From positions 62,001 to 126,000 of the forward strand of contig JARFIW010001109.1 in the NCBI GenBank assembly GCA_036346225.1: a DNA stretch of 64,000 bases, written 5' to 3'. Source of the stretch: Platerodrilus igneus. Lineage: Eukaryota > Arthropoda > Insecta > Coleoptera > Lycidae. Each line of letters opens with the position of its first letter. Within the stretch, counting starts at the first letter, position 1. Positions 45,187-56,790 of this stretch are shown in pieces. The notes under the pieces were generated by a model. The model was not told the DNA's origin, made no database searches, and saw nothing but the letters and a program-made list of their open reading frames with translations. The position numbers and the translations under genes were made by a program.

Positions 45187-45450
45187 TAACTTTTGCTTTT
45201 AGGCATATGATGCTACTGAGGTTTTTGAAAGACGAATTAACGAGGAATTCAAAAATAATAAAATATACAGGGTGTTCCATTTAAAAAACTAAAGTTGAAG
45301 TCGCTTCCCGTGAAACAGGAAGTAGTGTTAATTCAGCACCTGTCTCAAAAAATAGCTGACAATAAACTGTGCAACTTTGTTCCAAGAAGTATTGTTGTAT
45401 CTTTAAAACTAACGGAGTTATTGCTCGGGGCGTTTTTATAAACCGCCCTG
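45187..45450 (-). repeat. Right inverted repeat, containing a TA-bounded 183-bp unit
   Basis: Within it, CAGGGTGTTCCATTT at 45268 is preceded by TA and the unit ends at 45450 before TA, mirroring the left repeat. The two ends of this 183-bp unit are themselves related (CAGGGTGTTCCAT against CAGGGCGGTTTAT). Confidence 0.8.
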
Positions 45451-45498
45451 TATATTAGTAATTGCATAATGCAAAATTGATTTTTAATGTTACATTGG

Positions 45499-45665
45499 TT
45501 AATAAGATGAAATGATAACTTAAACTTTTATCGAAAGCCTAAATAATCATTTCAAATCGAGCGAGTAAAATTATAAGATAGGAAATAGAAGGTCTCGGAT
45601 AGGATTCGAACCTGTAACTTTCGGCATTGATCACCGATGTGCTAACTAATTTTGCCACCCAAACG
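45499..45665 (-). mobile_element. tRNA-derived SINE, copy 3
   Basis: On the minus strand GGTGGCAAAATTAGTTAGCA (box A side) and GGTTCGAATCC (box B, 45612-45602) have normal tRNA spacing. These form the internal RNA polymerase III promoter. The tail, TTTCAAATCGAG and ATGAAATGATAACTTAAAC, matches the copies at 26302 and 26690. It lies about 50 bp outside the 43669 transposon. Confidence 0.8.
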
Positions 45666-46875
45666 ATATCTAAAGTCACGGTTGGCGCTACAGTCCGTTA
45701 TGGCTAAACTGTAAAAAAAATTTTAATTTCTGCCTGAGCAATAATATGTGGGTTATTAAGGGTTACATTTCCAAATCATTTTGAAATATACAGCGAATCT
45801 CAAAAATGTGTAGCGTATCAAAATTATATCTTTTCTTATGGAACACTATGTATTTTATTGCATTTTTGCATTGTGCTTAAAAATGAGATGTAAACTTCCT
45901 TACACATGTTCCATACCTAAACATTGAAGTGCCCGAGGTATTTTGATTTCTTGTAGATTGGAAGGTTTAAGAGAAAAGTTATAACTCTGAAACAAATGAA
46001 TTTAACCTAATTCAATTTGGACTATAAATATTATATTAATAATAAACAGTACATTGTTTTTACAATGTGTTATCCGTAAGACGAATGGGCGATGAAGGAA
46101 GGAACAAAATCAGTAATAAGAAATTAACTCGCAGGAATTACAGTAACAAAGGAACCAAAAGAAAGAAAACGAACCCCACGCTACACACAGTTGCTGATTG
46201 GGGGCGGTGTCTGAAAAACGAAACGACAGGACACACACACTAATTCGTCTTTTTTAGAAAAATCTCTACCTGAAAAGATAATTAAACACAAAAATTCTTC
46301 ACTACTCACGTACTAATATTAAATATTAATTATATCTAAATAACAATCAAACTGAAGGGTGTCTTGTGAATAAAAAAACTACTCCATTATACACCCCCTA
46401 AATATTGCCGCATACTTTAAGATAACAAAACTAAGTGGCATTTAACCACTGTAATTAATAACATTCTGCATTGAAACAGCAAACAATTAATTAATCACAT
46501 TTACACACTGACATAAACGTACGTATAAATATCGCCAAAATGTTACCTAATTACTTGCTATATTGGCGCAAACGAGCTCGGTGCAAATAGAAGTTACTGA
46601 AACATAAAAACACAAAAAAGAATACATATTTATAATTGTACATTTAGATATAATCTCCAAATTATTGGACAAATCTTACAGTATAAAATAGTCCATTAAA
46701 ACAATTATCATTTCTAAAATTAGGTAATGTAGGCGTGAGTGGTATTCTTCATTTTCAACACAACTGAGATATTCCTTTTGTAAACGGGACTCTTTCGAAC
46801 CAGAAGGCTGATATACCTGAGGAATTCACTAAAAAGACTCGCCTTCTAGCGGATTAGAACGTTGACAACGGCGAG
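45666..46875. other. Nothing recognised
   Basis: AT-rich. The part at 46130-46250 (AACCAAAAGAAAGAAAACGA) faintly resembles the family D repeats at 53272 and 56433. Confidence 0.3.
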
Positions 46876-48010
46876 TTGACGACTACAGAAAATTTTGACG
46901 AACGACTAAGTAAACTTTACCCATGTGGTTGGTTACCCATTGAGCGCGACTTCAGGTGGTGGATAGGAGAAATCCCAGGATATATGGCCAAGAGATTGGC
47001 TATCTACTCTGGGAAGGATCGTGATAAGTTTATCTCTTTCAGTGACCCAATGACCTGAGTGGCATAATACCCACAACATGGTGGAAAGCAAGAGACTATG
47101 CTGATGAGGGATGAAATCCGCTCCCTAGCCAAGCGAAAACGATCCCGCGGACCAAACCCCTCAACCCAAGCTGTGGCTTCGTGGCTAATGGGCCTGTACT
47201 GAGGTAAACGAAGAAGGTGTGGCAATTCTGCAACATCGTTATACCATGCCTTCCCTGCCATCGTGGTCATCTCCCACGGGCAAGAGGGTGTGGGGGTCGG
47301 CTTAACCGCCCGGACGAAGAGGAGACAACCTCATTAAAAATTCCTAAATTCCGTGGTGTGGGACCGAGCCCAGGGGATGCGTGGCTGGATAGTTGAGCAG
47401 TCTCAATCGGTCCAAAACTCGGGGAACAGGGCGGCACCCCGTTTTATTCACGTCTTCCATGCCAACAGGGGGCACCTGACATGGCGACCATTTACATTCC
47501 CCATACTCGTGGGAACAATCATGAATAGTATTGGTACCACTAGTAAAACTGAACCTGAAGAGGTGGAACCAGTAATGGGGAACTCCTTAGGTAACCAAAA
47601 TGTATCCATGAAGGTGGAGCAAACCCGGGATGCTAGTCCGCTTGCAAGACCGGTGTCTGAAACACCAGATATGGAGAATACTACAAAGAAACTTGCAGGC
47701 ACTGGACTACAAGCAAAGAGGCTTTTGGGAGATCAGCGTAGAAAGCTGAGGAATGCCAAGAAAGTCAAATCTGGGACTTGGCGGAGTCACACCCGTCCAC
47801 TATGTAAGTGGATGGGGAATTGCGATATAGCCCTCATCTAGGAACCTTGGATTTGCAAAGGAACGGTGCTAGGACTGAGTTCAAATCGGTGGGGCACTTC
47901 TATATAGTAGATCCACTGATAGGCCCAGGACCTGTTAATCAACTTAACCAAGGTCAGCACAATAAGCCTTTTAGGCTGCAGTGCGGCGGAGCCGTTTGGT
48001 AGACGCGCTC
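46876..48010 (+). pseudogene. LINE 5' part: ORF1-like region and start of endonuclease (I/LOA/Jockey group)
   Basis: GC content rises sharply here. A basic ORF1-like segment (LLGDQRRKLRNAKKV, 47725) is followed in the same frame by NCDIALI, a TAG where the family has Gln, then EPWICKGTVLGLSSNRWGTS (about 47840-47900). This is the first motif of the apurinic-type endonuclease that nicks target DNA in LINEs. Several earlier in-frame stops interrupt the upstream portion (46876-47350), which may be 5' UTR and ORF1. The rest of the endonuclease and all reverse transcriptase are missing. The clade is uncertain. Confidence 0.65.
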
Positions 48011-48467
48011 GCCAGAGGGATTGGTTTTAGAGGGTATGCCGCAAGGAGAGTCCCACACTTTGACTATAAAAACTTTCCACTACACCGGGTTTGGATAACT
48101 ATCACCAAAAAAAAGTAAACTTTAAAAAACTTTTACTTTAGGTAAACTCCAGAGTTAAATTAACTGTTCAAGGAGTTTTGCAAAGTGTATACTTCTTAGG
48201 GCAACCCTTCTAACTTAAAGTCAATTTTGTCTGTAACAGGATGTTGTTTTACAATTCAACAAGATTCAATTTTGATTAACAGTTGTAGATAATAACGTGC
48301 ATTGAGCTTTCTCCCTTTTTAATTTCGATCCTCAAAGAGTAAAGACGATAGGTTTCAGGTACTCCTGACATTTTAGTATATTCTGTTAATGAATAGTAGC
48401 CACAGGGGTGTGTTAAGAGTTAGTTAGAAAAGACCCAAGTTTACCAATTTAAATAATTATTTTTGGT
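48011..48467. other. Nothing recognised
   Basis: Follows the LINE fragment; no frame or repeat partner found. Confidence 0.35.
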
Positions 48468-48752
48468 AATCGGTATTTTGCCGGAATTTGATTTAACCAT
48501 CGGTCTTATAACGTATGCGAAGTTTTATTAGAAAGTTGTGCCTATTCCTTCTTTTCTGTCCGTTTTTTGCATTCTGCACAGAGAACTACTTTATGGTACT
48601 AGACTACACTTATATTTGGCATTTTGCTGGAATTGGATGTTACCATCTGTCTTACAACATACACAAAGTTTTGTTTGAAAGTTGTGAGGATTCCTTTTTT
48701 AATACGCTATCCAGTATCTTGCAGAAAACAACTTTATGGTACTAGACCACAG
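48468..48752. repeat. Diverged tandem duplication, about 145-bp unit
   Basis: Both units contain GGYATTTTGCYGGAATT, a CTTAYAAC then AAGTTTTRTT then GAAAGTTGTG series, and ACTTTATGGTACTAGAC (48588 and 48732). Identity looks like 70-80 percent. Confidence 0.75.
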
Positions 48753-49665
48753 ATAAACTAGACAATAACGAAAAAATATTTGATGTTAAAAACTCTAATC
48801 CAAAGATGAGTATTTTATTAGTTTTAATGTTATTTTGTAAATTAATTGCCCTATCTTAAACCGCGTGTTTATAAAATTATTTATTTGTGTTTCAGTATTG
48901 TAACCAAAATGTATGCATTCGGCGATACCATTTGGTCAGGTTACTTATTGTCCTAATTGTACGATTCAAGAATCGCCTGACATTGAACCTGTTAAACAAT
49001 TTGCAAATACACGTTTTATATAACTGTCTTGTTGGTTAGTGCAGCAACAACTGAAGAACCTTGTCGGTTCAAAAGATCTGGAAGGTTAATAAGCGTAAGT
49101 AATTGTAGTTTCTAAACTTCGTTCTCTGACCTTATCATCGCTATACGAGACTACAGTAAACTATATAATTATAAATGTTGAATATTATAACGTGGTATAA
49201 ATTTTAGCTCTCTACAAATTTCACGTTATAATAGATTACACTTGATTACGGCAAATAGATTAAACTAAACATAGTAGCAGTTATTAGCAAATTCTTCAGT
49301 AATCATTACGCAAAAGAGAAGCGCATTTCCACTGGGCAGTTAAAAAATTAACATATTGGAAAATTCTCGTAACAAAGAAATTAGTGTGTAAAAAGTATCA
49401 CACTACAACACGACAACGTACACTGAGTCAGATTTTTCTTGACAATTTAGAATTTATTATAAACAATCCTTGAAAACAGTTTAAACTAATTAAAACGTTC
49501 AAATTAAATGTTTTTTCTGTGCCATAACAACAATACGATTCATAAACAAAACAACATAAGTCAGGATTAATATGTATTATTATGCGTTAAAAAATGAAAC
49601 AAGTCAGTGGATGAATCACTAGATAAATACCAGTAGATTTTTCTTAAAATGTTTATAATACTGTA
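48753..49665. other. Nothing recognised
   Basis: AT-rich with short frames only. Confidence 0.35.
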
Positions 49666-50320
49666 CGAGGTGTGGCTATCAAATGACAAAACTGATGCTG
49701 CTACAGACGAACTACGCAGGCACCAAAGTCATACAACCGACAGCTGTGTAGCGTAGGCCCTTCTCTTTAGATTGCCGCCTCTTCTGCGTTTGTGGACATC
49801 TTAGTCTGGTCGTTGCTTTGGTTTATATATGATATATTTCTTTGTTTCACCGTAAAGATAATAAATATTTTAACAGAGCAACGAATTGTCATGAAATTTC
49901 ATATAAAGGATGGCAAAACCGCTACTGAAACTTACCTTTTATTAAAAGAAGTATCCGGTAATGAATGTTTTTCACGTGTGCGAGTTATTGTATGGTTTAG
50001 ATATTTCCAAAGTGGCCGAGGAAACATCGAATGATCAAATAAAATTCAAGCAATGACGGTTGTTTTTACCACAACCATAGGATTGTGTACCGATACTGGG
50101 TTCGTGAAGTTCAAACTGTTAATCAACATTATTAACATTAAGATTTTCGCTCAATTCCGTGAAAAATCAGAAAAAATGGCCCGAATTGTGGACAAGCAAG
50201 TTATAGATTCTTCATCAGTAGAACTCATTGGCGTACACTGCATTATTATCAAAATCCCAGAACCAAATGCGCGAAAGTCCCTCCCCCCAGCAGAACTATT
50301 ACGTTGTGTATCTGATTTAA
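49666..50320 (+). pseudogene. Mariner transposon remnant (left end and transposase pieces)
   Basis: CGAGGTGTGGCTATCAAATG follows a TA at 49664 and looks like a mariner left end. The transposase N-terminus reads EQRIVMKFHIKDGKTATETY then RVRVIVWFRYFQSGRGNIE (49876-50031), the paired helix-turn-helix region of the cecropia-like group. A later piece in another frame (VREVQTVNQHY, about 50105, then KIRKNGPNCGQ) matches the core, so several hundred bases between are deleted. The right end is not visible; BEL/Pao sequence begins at about 50490. Confidence 0.7.
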
Positions 50321-50489
50321 TTTGTTCCATCTAATGTTAAATTTGAGGAAGGCTAATGGTTAAAGACCAAATTGGCTAAGGAGAGCCATAAAATATCAAC
50401 GAAAGTAAATTTGCACTCAGAGACACAGTTAACCGGAGTAGAACAATACCCTCGGTGAACTGTAAGAGCCTGCGGTGTTAATCCATAGT

Positions 50490-53270
50490 ATGCAGCTCAA
50501 AGCAACACTTGTGGCGCTGTTTGAAAATCTTCCTGTTGATTGATTAAAAGTGATTCAATCTTATCGGTAGATAATTCGGGCATATTAGTGAGAGAAATGG
50601 TCTCATCAAGTGATGGCCATTCATCCAGTGGGCGAAACAAAGAAGGCGGTCCTTTCCACCATAAATTACAATTTAATAAGTCGTCATCGTGCATACCAAA
50701 GCAAGAAAGATCAATGCGATTCATGTTTTGCGTATGTGTGACCACCATTCAGATCGCGTATTTTCTAATATTTTCAAGACGCAGTTGATGACAAATATTT
50801 TTAACTTATGCGGAGAGATGCGTAACCAAGCGAGTACGATCGTAGAATCTATGAACAAGTGTGTGGAAGCGAGGTTAATATTGTTACAAGCATCCTCGAT
50901 AGATTGGAATAATTGTCTGAATAAGAGAACACCACAAAATTCCAAACGGTGAATACTATGCGTTTTTAACGGAGTAACTGCACTTTTTGCCTGAAACAAA
51001 TGTTTTTCTACTTCGTTTTCTCGTTCTACACGAAGATATAACACTGTGCTATAACCTGCTTCACTAGCGTCAGAGAAACCTATAGTGCTTACTGATTAAG
51101 CATGCGTGGTGGGAATAAACCGAGCGATTCTTACATCTTTCACACAATTTCTGCTATTGATTGGACACATTAAGCGGTAGCAGATCATTTCATTCAATTC
51201 CTGCAAGTCACATTTGTTGAACTAGACATGTAGCTCTGAAAGTAATCTGCGATAGCCAACCTAGAGGGTCATATATGTGGTCACCTTCAGAAAGTAACCT
51301 TCTTTTAGTGTAAACCATGGCGTTTAAATAAATTTGATGTGAGAAATTGCCTTTAGATGGGATATACTGAAGACCTAAAACCTGTACTGCAATGCAAAAT
51401 CTTGTTCGCCACAAAGCACGAGAAGATGCTCGGGATTCTCAACTGATACCGTGGCAAGAACGACCTGACAATTACTTGCCCATTTTCGTAAAGTAAAACC
51501 ACCTATCCTAAAAAATTGTATGAGTTAATAATGAAGCTGAAGAGAATCTTCAATATTTTCTACATACGTCATCGACAAATGTTTGATTTATAATTGCTTC
51601 GTTAGCGGGTGGACCTTTCAACCCTTCATCTTTAACTAATTGTAAAAGTACTCTTTGTGTTAAAAATGCACTGGGTTTGAGGCCAAATGTTAAAGTATTT
51701 ACTTGTTCTATTACGAGGACATCTTCAGATGGACGATAATAAATATGTTGGTAAAAGCGTTTTCGGTGGACAAATGAGACTTGGCACTACATTTGCAGCA
51801 AATCACAATAAATTGCATAAGATTTAAAGTGAAATTTAGCTATTACGTCGCAAATATTCTTTTGCAAATTGGGATCTGACAACAAAATGTCATTAAGCGA
51901 AATTGTAGCGGGAACACCTCGAAATGACGCGTTGAAAACCGTCCGTACCTTTGTAGTATTACTGGTTTCTTTTAGCACACAGTGGTTGGATAATATGTAG
52001 CCAGCGGGTTTATTCGCGACAGTCATATGGTTTAGTTCAATAAGCATTCGTCGAAGATTTATATTCAGCGTATATTTTAGATTGGCGTTTCAACCTATTT
52101 TCTAGATTAAATAAACTTTCGTAGTCGCGGGTACTGGAAGCGGTATATTCTTTTCTTTAGAAGGAAGCGAAACTACGTAATTACCTTTCTCAATGCGAAA
52201 ACGCGAACCAATGAAATGGTTTTCAGAATTAACATCATCTGGATTTGACGACTTTTAAACTATAATCTCCTCAACCTCCTAAAACCTTTTTAAGGAGTTG
52301 TCAAGAAATTCAGCACCAGTAAGCAGCGTAGTATGAATGGAAATTGTTTGATTAGAATTTATCGGAAGAGGATCTCCTATAATATAACCAAAAATTGTAG
52401 ATATAGCGCTAGGTTTACCTTTAATCACGTTGAAAGTTCCATTCAAAATATTAGCTTAAAGATCAGAACCAATCAGAAAATCAAATGTGTTCTTTTTGTT
52501 GAAGACGCGATCAGCTAACCTGACAGACACGTAGAGATATTTGCGGATCAAGTTGAAAATTGGATTGAGGTATAGGATTTTCAAGCAGAAGCAGAGCGTC
52601 CATGATGTATTTTTAGATAGTTATTAAGCGGGCTGATATGGCAAGAAACGAACCCACGACATTTTGCAATGGAAGCGTTCCCCACAGTCACATTTCCTAA
52701 GAATGAATTTTGCTGTAACAGATTTAATTTTTGCGCACATGCTTCCGTAATTAAACTAACTTGTGGTCCATTATCAACAATAGCACATACCGAGTGCACA
52801 TTTCCTATACGACCACGATTTCCTATAACGGCGGTACTTAACAAAACCTTTTTCGCGGCTCCTATTAAGTAAGACCGCATGCAAGTGATTGGAGATTTAC
52901 GCTTTGTGCCGATGTAGACGGCGTTTCCGATTGAATAGAAGAAATTTTCGGAAAATGTAGTAAACATTGATGACTAGTGTCAAAACAGTCCCTACATTCA
53001 TGAGTAGATGTACAGGTTTTTCAAAAATGGAAACGTAAACAACAATAGCATAACGAATTCTTCTTAACATAAAGAAGTCAAATAAATCTTCCATATCTAG
53101 AGATTTTAAAGTGTTTAGGCTAGTGTTGAACACGTCTAAAGAATGAACCAAACCTGAGAGCGTTTTTACCAAAAGTGGTTTGAACGAGAATATTTTGTCC
53201 ATGAAGCTAGATCCTAACAAACGTTTATTTTGAAAACGCGACACTAAAATTTCTATTTCTACATCATAAT
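50490..53270 (-). pseudogene. BEL/Pao retrotransposon, gag-protease-RT-RNase H remnants
   Basis: Read on the minus strand, gag-like sequence (LLVKTLSGLVHSLDVF, 53170) comes first. A retropepsin-like region follows (VHSVCAIVDNGPQVSLITEA, about 52790, with DNG where DSG is usual). Reverse transcriptase is next (CVLKETSNTTKVRTVFNASF, 51970; catalytic FVDD at about 51578), then YDPLGWLSQITF (51270). The RNase H region has FSDASEAGYSTVLYL (about 51070) and FIDSTIVLAWLR (50870). It ends near LNCNLWWKGPPSLF (50660). The order and motifs are diagnostic of BEL/Pao. Many stops and frameshifts, and no integrase downstream. Family D repeat sequence adjoins its 5' side. Confidence 0.85.
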
Positions 53271-53271
53271 T

Positions 53272-53690
53272 TTGTTACGGTAAACCATGCGGACAAAAAA
53301 GAAGACTAAAGCAAGCAAAGAAATTTAGCCCGCACCGAGTACCGTAACAAAAACAATACAGACCGAAAGAATTACAGCCGTGCTAGCTAAACCTCGTAGA
53401 GTGAGGTGGGTCACACAGGAAGAAAAAAGAAACACCAAAAGAGAACGTTTTTATTTACAAAACTTCAAGAAAAAACAAGCTCTAAAAAAAATCAGCCCGC
53501 GGAGAAAACAACAATCATCCAAAATATTCCTGCGGATATCTGCGCTAAAATAAAATAATACCTTCCTTTGATCATCGAACAAAAAATATACAAATACATA
53601 GTGGACCGCTTTTGGTCCTTTAGTTACTATAGTATTTAAATATTCCTCCAAAAAAAACAAGTTACATAAACCAAGTACTGTTACATGCCA
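53272..53690. repeat. Family D repeat, copy 1, with palindromic first 77 bp
   Basis: TGTTACGGTAAACC (53272) and CGAGTACCGTAACA (53348) are inverted ends of a 77-bp unit. AGCAAGCAAAGAAATTTAGC, CCGCACCGAGTACCG, GCCGTGCTAGCTAAA and GTGGGTCACA recur at 56433-56790. It may be an LTR of the adjacent BEL/Pao element. Confidence 0.55.
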
Positions 53691-53749
53691 AAAATTGGCA
53701 TTGTAAGTTTTTCAGTTGCGAGTGAATTCGCGCCAATATTTTAAAAGAC

Positions 53750-54105
53750 TTGTGCGTGCATTTCCGTTACTTCAGACAGTTGCGTCGGCGCCAGAGAATG
53801 CGCAAACGTGGAGTGGGCAAGGAAGTGCGCATTTTCCGACACGTCAGGAACTAGCCAACTAGACGTCGAAGGGTGACGTGACCTGTGTAGTGCCCTTGTC
53901 TTTTCCTTTTCAGGATGTAGGTTTCCTTTATCGTACCTATTATCGTTCCTTCTGCCTGGTTGATCCTTTATCGTACCGCTACACAAAGAAGAGGGAAGAC
54001 AGAAAATCTTGTTTCAACGAGAAGCGAAGGCCGACCCACGTTCAACTAACGCCGAGATCCTGCCGCATGAACAGCCGTAATGTCGTGAAGAGTTCCACAT
54101 TTTAC
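53750..54105 (+). promoter_or_regulatory. CpG-richer patch with TOP-like start and exon-like stretch
   Basis: GC and CpG content stand out (TTGCGTCGGCGCCAGAGAAT). CTTTTCCTTTTCAGGATG at 53901 is either a polypyrimidine initiator of the kind used by translation-related genes, or a splice acceptor. A frame then runs on the plus strand to a donor TTTTAC/GTGAGT at 54104. The peptide (YRTYYRSFCLVDPLSYRYTK) is not recognised. A host 5' exon is my best guess. Confidence 0.3.
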
Positions 54106-55601
54106 GTGAGTACATTTTAAGTTTTTCTTTCGTATGTGACACAAATTTGAAACGCAATAATGACGTACCTTGTTGCGCAATATTATGTACGTGTGTTGCC
54201 AACTGTCGTAGTGGCTCTTATCAATTACGCGCGGGACTTTAACAGTATACCTTAGACTAGAAAGCGGGAGTATAACAGTACCTACACGGTGTTCACGTCT
54301 CTTTAAAATTAAAAAATATATATTAATATGATAGTAAACACAGCAATTAAAGCTGCTATCAGCTAAAATACATTTGAGCTGAAGCTGAAAAAAGAATTAT
54401 GTAAAAAAGTATATCTAAACCATAACAATAAAAACCATCGTTGCCATTAGTATATTCTTAACATGAAATCAAAGTAATTAGATCTTACCCGATTGTTTCT
54501 ACATGAATTTCTCAAACAAAATATACCCAAACAGGAGAGCAATCCTAAAAAAATGTATAGGAGAAAAATTTTATAAAGTCAGTGCGAATCTATTATTAAT
54601 AAATACGCCCCCAATAATAGTGGCCGCCGTAAACACATTCCGATGGTCCGAACGGAGCAAAATTCATTTCAATACTTGAAAACTTTAACAAAGGAAATCG
54701 AATTAGATAGCTAAGCAAGGCGTTCTGCATTTGCCTCCATGAGCAAATCAAGAATATTTCAATGGCCAACTTATTTGGTAATGCCGTTATTTTGATTTCT
54801 TCAATATAAACAAACACAACATAGTACAGAAATTCCCGTGGATCCTCAGTTATGAATAACTGGTATTATTTCTTCGGTATTAAAAAAATTGAATATTTTT
54901 TGCAGATACTTGTATACTCTACCCCATCATCTCATGTCAACAAACGAACTCAAGCTTCTTAAAAAAATGGATCACCCGAGATCGCTCATATGCTCTAAGA
55001 AATAACAGGTAGTGAAGCTGCTAGACAACATTTAATAAACGTTTTACTTAACACTCGTGTTGATTAGTGCAGTAAAGGCCCATGAACCCTATCGACCTGA
55101 AGAACTCTTAAGTTCTGAATTTTGGACGGGTAATACTAGTAAATAGCTTTCAGTTGCAGAGGTAAGTGCTTTCCAGGCGTTTCTCTAACCTTGTCCTTGT
55201 ACAAATATCTTCTATTATATACTTATATGAAAGCATAATATTACAATTTTAACATTGAAATTCTCAAATGAGAATCCCCGTTGGATCCTTCGTTAAAGCA
55301 AGCATCCCCACGTACCACGTATGAAAATGTTATTTAAAAAGAAACCGAGTATTTCTTAGCGCATAAATCAAGAGTTTTTGGACAAAATTATAATACATTA
55401 CTCACCACTCAACGAAAACACTGACAAGAAGTTGTAATTTTTTTCCTAACGTGCGATGGATGTTTCTTATAAGTATATCCCGCTGATTCCGAATCTGTTA
55501 ACAGAATTCTTCTGTCATCCTCCAGTTAAAATTTATTGATATTTTTATAGTGGGGCGTTTTATTATGAATATTTACATTACTATAATACAATTTATGTAT
55601 C
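54106..55601. other. AT-rich DNA with one exon-like stretch
   Basis: At 55074-55170 an acceptor-like TTAGTGCAG, an open run reading AHEPYRPEELLSSEFWTGNT, a stop, and a donor-like AGAG/GTAAGTG occur on the plus strand. A 73-codon minus-strand frame at 54596-54817 has no recognisable family. Nothing else. Confidence 0.3.
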
Positions 55602-56432
55602 TCACATCACTGCTAAATCCCAAAAATTTTTTGTATGTGATCTTCGTTTGTGGGGTATCTCTGGGGCATCCCTAATTAGGTTCCAACAAAAATCTGCGAG
55701 CATTGTGGTACTCCACTTCCCTTGGTATCGGTTTTCACAACACATTGCAGTAATTTCGTCATTCACAAAACCTGCATTTGAGGGAAAAAGTCCAGATGCG
55801 AGTGGAGAAAATTAATCTTCAAAGACATGTTGCAACCCATATCGTTGTATGTGGAAATTAAAGGATTCACAATTTGTTTGTAATTTTTTATCTTTGTATT
55901 TCCCAAGAACACACCTCTTTAAATGATGCCCATACAGCAGCCTCTATCTTTGTCAGTTTTGAATCAAATATACTGTTCATTATGATGTGACGAATTTGTG
56001 TCCCAATAAAAATTCTTATATTTGCTTCACTTCGTCTAGGAAACCTTTCACTCAGATTTTGGCGCCCTTCGGAATCTTCATTTAAAGCTTTGATAAAGTT
56101 TTTTATCAGTCCCAGTTTTATGTATAGAAGTGGTAGGAAAACTTTGTTTGTATCAACGAGAGGAGGATTTATAACATTTTTTCTCCAGCAACAAAATTTT
56201 CTAGAATTTTTTAGTCTTATACAAGGTAGTGTTTATCCTTTGCTCTACTGTCCCATTCGCAGAGAAAACCGGAGTGCTTGGTGTAACCCAATTGCATTTT
56301 TAACAAATGTGCTGTGACTTTTAAATCACCATAGATGCTCCACCCATGTTTTGTATACCTAATTTTTTCAAGTAACTTTTTCATGTTGTCATAGTTTTCT
56401 TTCATAAATACTGCGTGGGTAATAGGAACAGA
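55602..56432 (-). pseudogene. C-terminal half of a multicopy arthropod protein (function unknown)
   Basis: Minus-strand translation gives SVPITHAVFMKENYDNMKK, then GDLKVTAHLLKMQLGYTKHS, FLCEWDSRAKDKHYLV, and after stops and shifts PLLYIKLGLIKNFIKAL. It ends with RYQGKWSTTMLADFCWNLIR and a TGA at 55604-55602. I know this motif series from a large family of uncharacterised, often repeated arthropod genes, perhaps a domesticated or mobile element protein. It stops exactly where family D repeat sequence begins. The N-terminal half is at 60206-60940 in the same orientation. Confidence 0.75.
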
Positions 56433-56790
56433 GACAAGAAAGAAAAAGTAAAGTAAGCAAAGAAATTAGCCCGCACCGAATACCGCAACAAAAAAAGAAA
56501 AAAGGAATCCAAATAGGTAAAACCGTGCTGGCTAAAAAGTCGTAAAGTGGCGTGGGTCACAAAGAAAGAAAACAAAAGTCTCAAATTAAGAAACTTTATT
56601 AACAAAACCTCTAGTTAAAAGAACGTGCCACAAAAAGAACGTTTACAAAACTCCACTTAAAAAAAAACACGATACAAAAAGAACATCAACTCACGTAGAA
56701 ACTAACATTTGTCCAAAATATACCAAAAGATTTACACAGTATAAAACTTTACGCAAAATAATTAATATACTCTACTACTTCGCAATTAAC
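56433..56790. repeat. Family D repeat, copy 2
   Basis: AAGTAAGCAAAGAAATTAGC, CCCGCACCGAATACCGCAAC, CGTGCTGGCTAAA, GCGTGGGTCACA and TTGTCCAAAATAT match 53300-53540. The first 30 bases of copy 1, including its TGTTACGG start, are missing here. Confidence 0.6.

Larger units (their letters stand above)
43669..45450 (+). mobile_element. Mariner/IS630-superfamily transposon with 264-bp inverted repeats
   Basis: The ends CAGTGTGGCTTATAAAAAAC (43669) and the reverse complement of the right end, CAGGGCGGTTTATAAAAACG (45450), are both flanked by TA. The inverted repeats extend to 43932 and 45187 with roughly 90 percent identity by eye. They enclose one transposase gene. At 1,782 bp the element looks full length. 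Confidence 0.9.

Noticed and set aside
50053..50334. 93-codon plus-strand frame as a separate gene
   Set aside because: It overlaps the decayed mariner transposase core, which is recognisable in another frame.
53970..53995. CCTGGTTGATCCT, identical to part of the 5' end of 18S rRNA
   Set aside because: Only 13 bases match and the flanks do not continue as rRNA; treated as chance.
54596..54817. Minus-strand 73-codon frame, considered as a chemoreceptor exon
   Set aside because: Hydrophobic pattern alone; none of the C-terminal motifs I expect from insect odorant or gustatory receptors is present.
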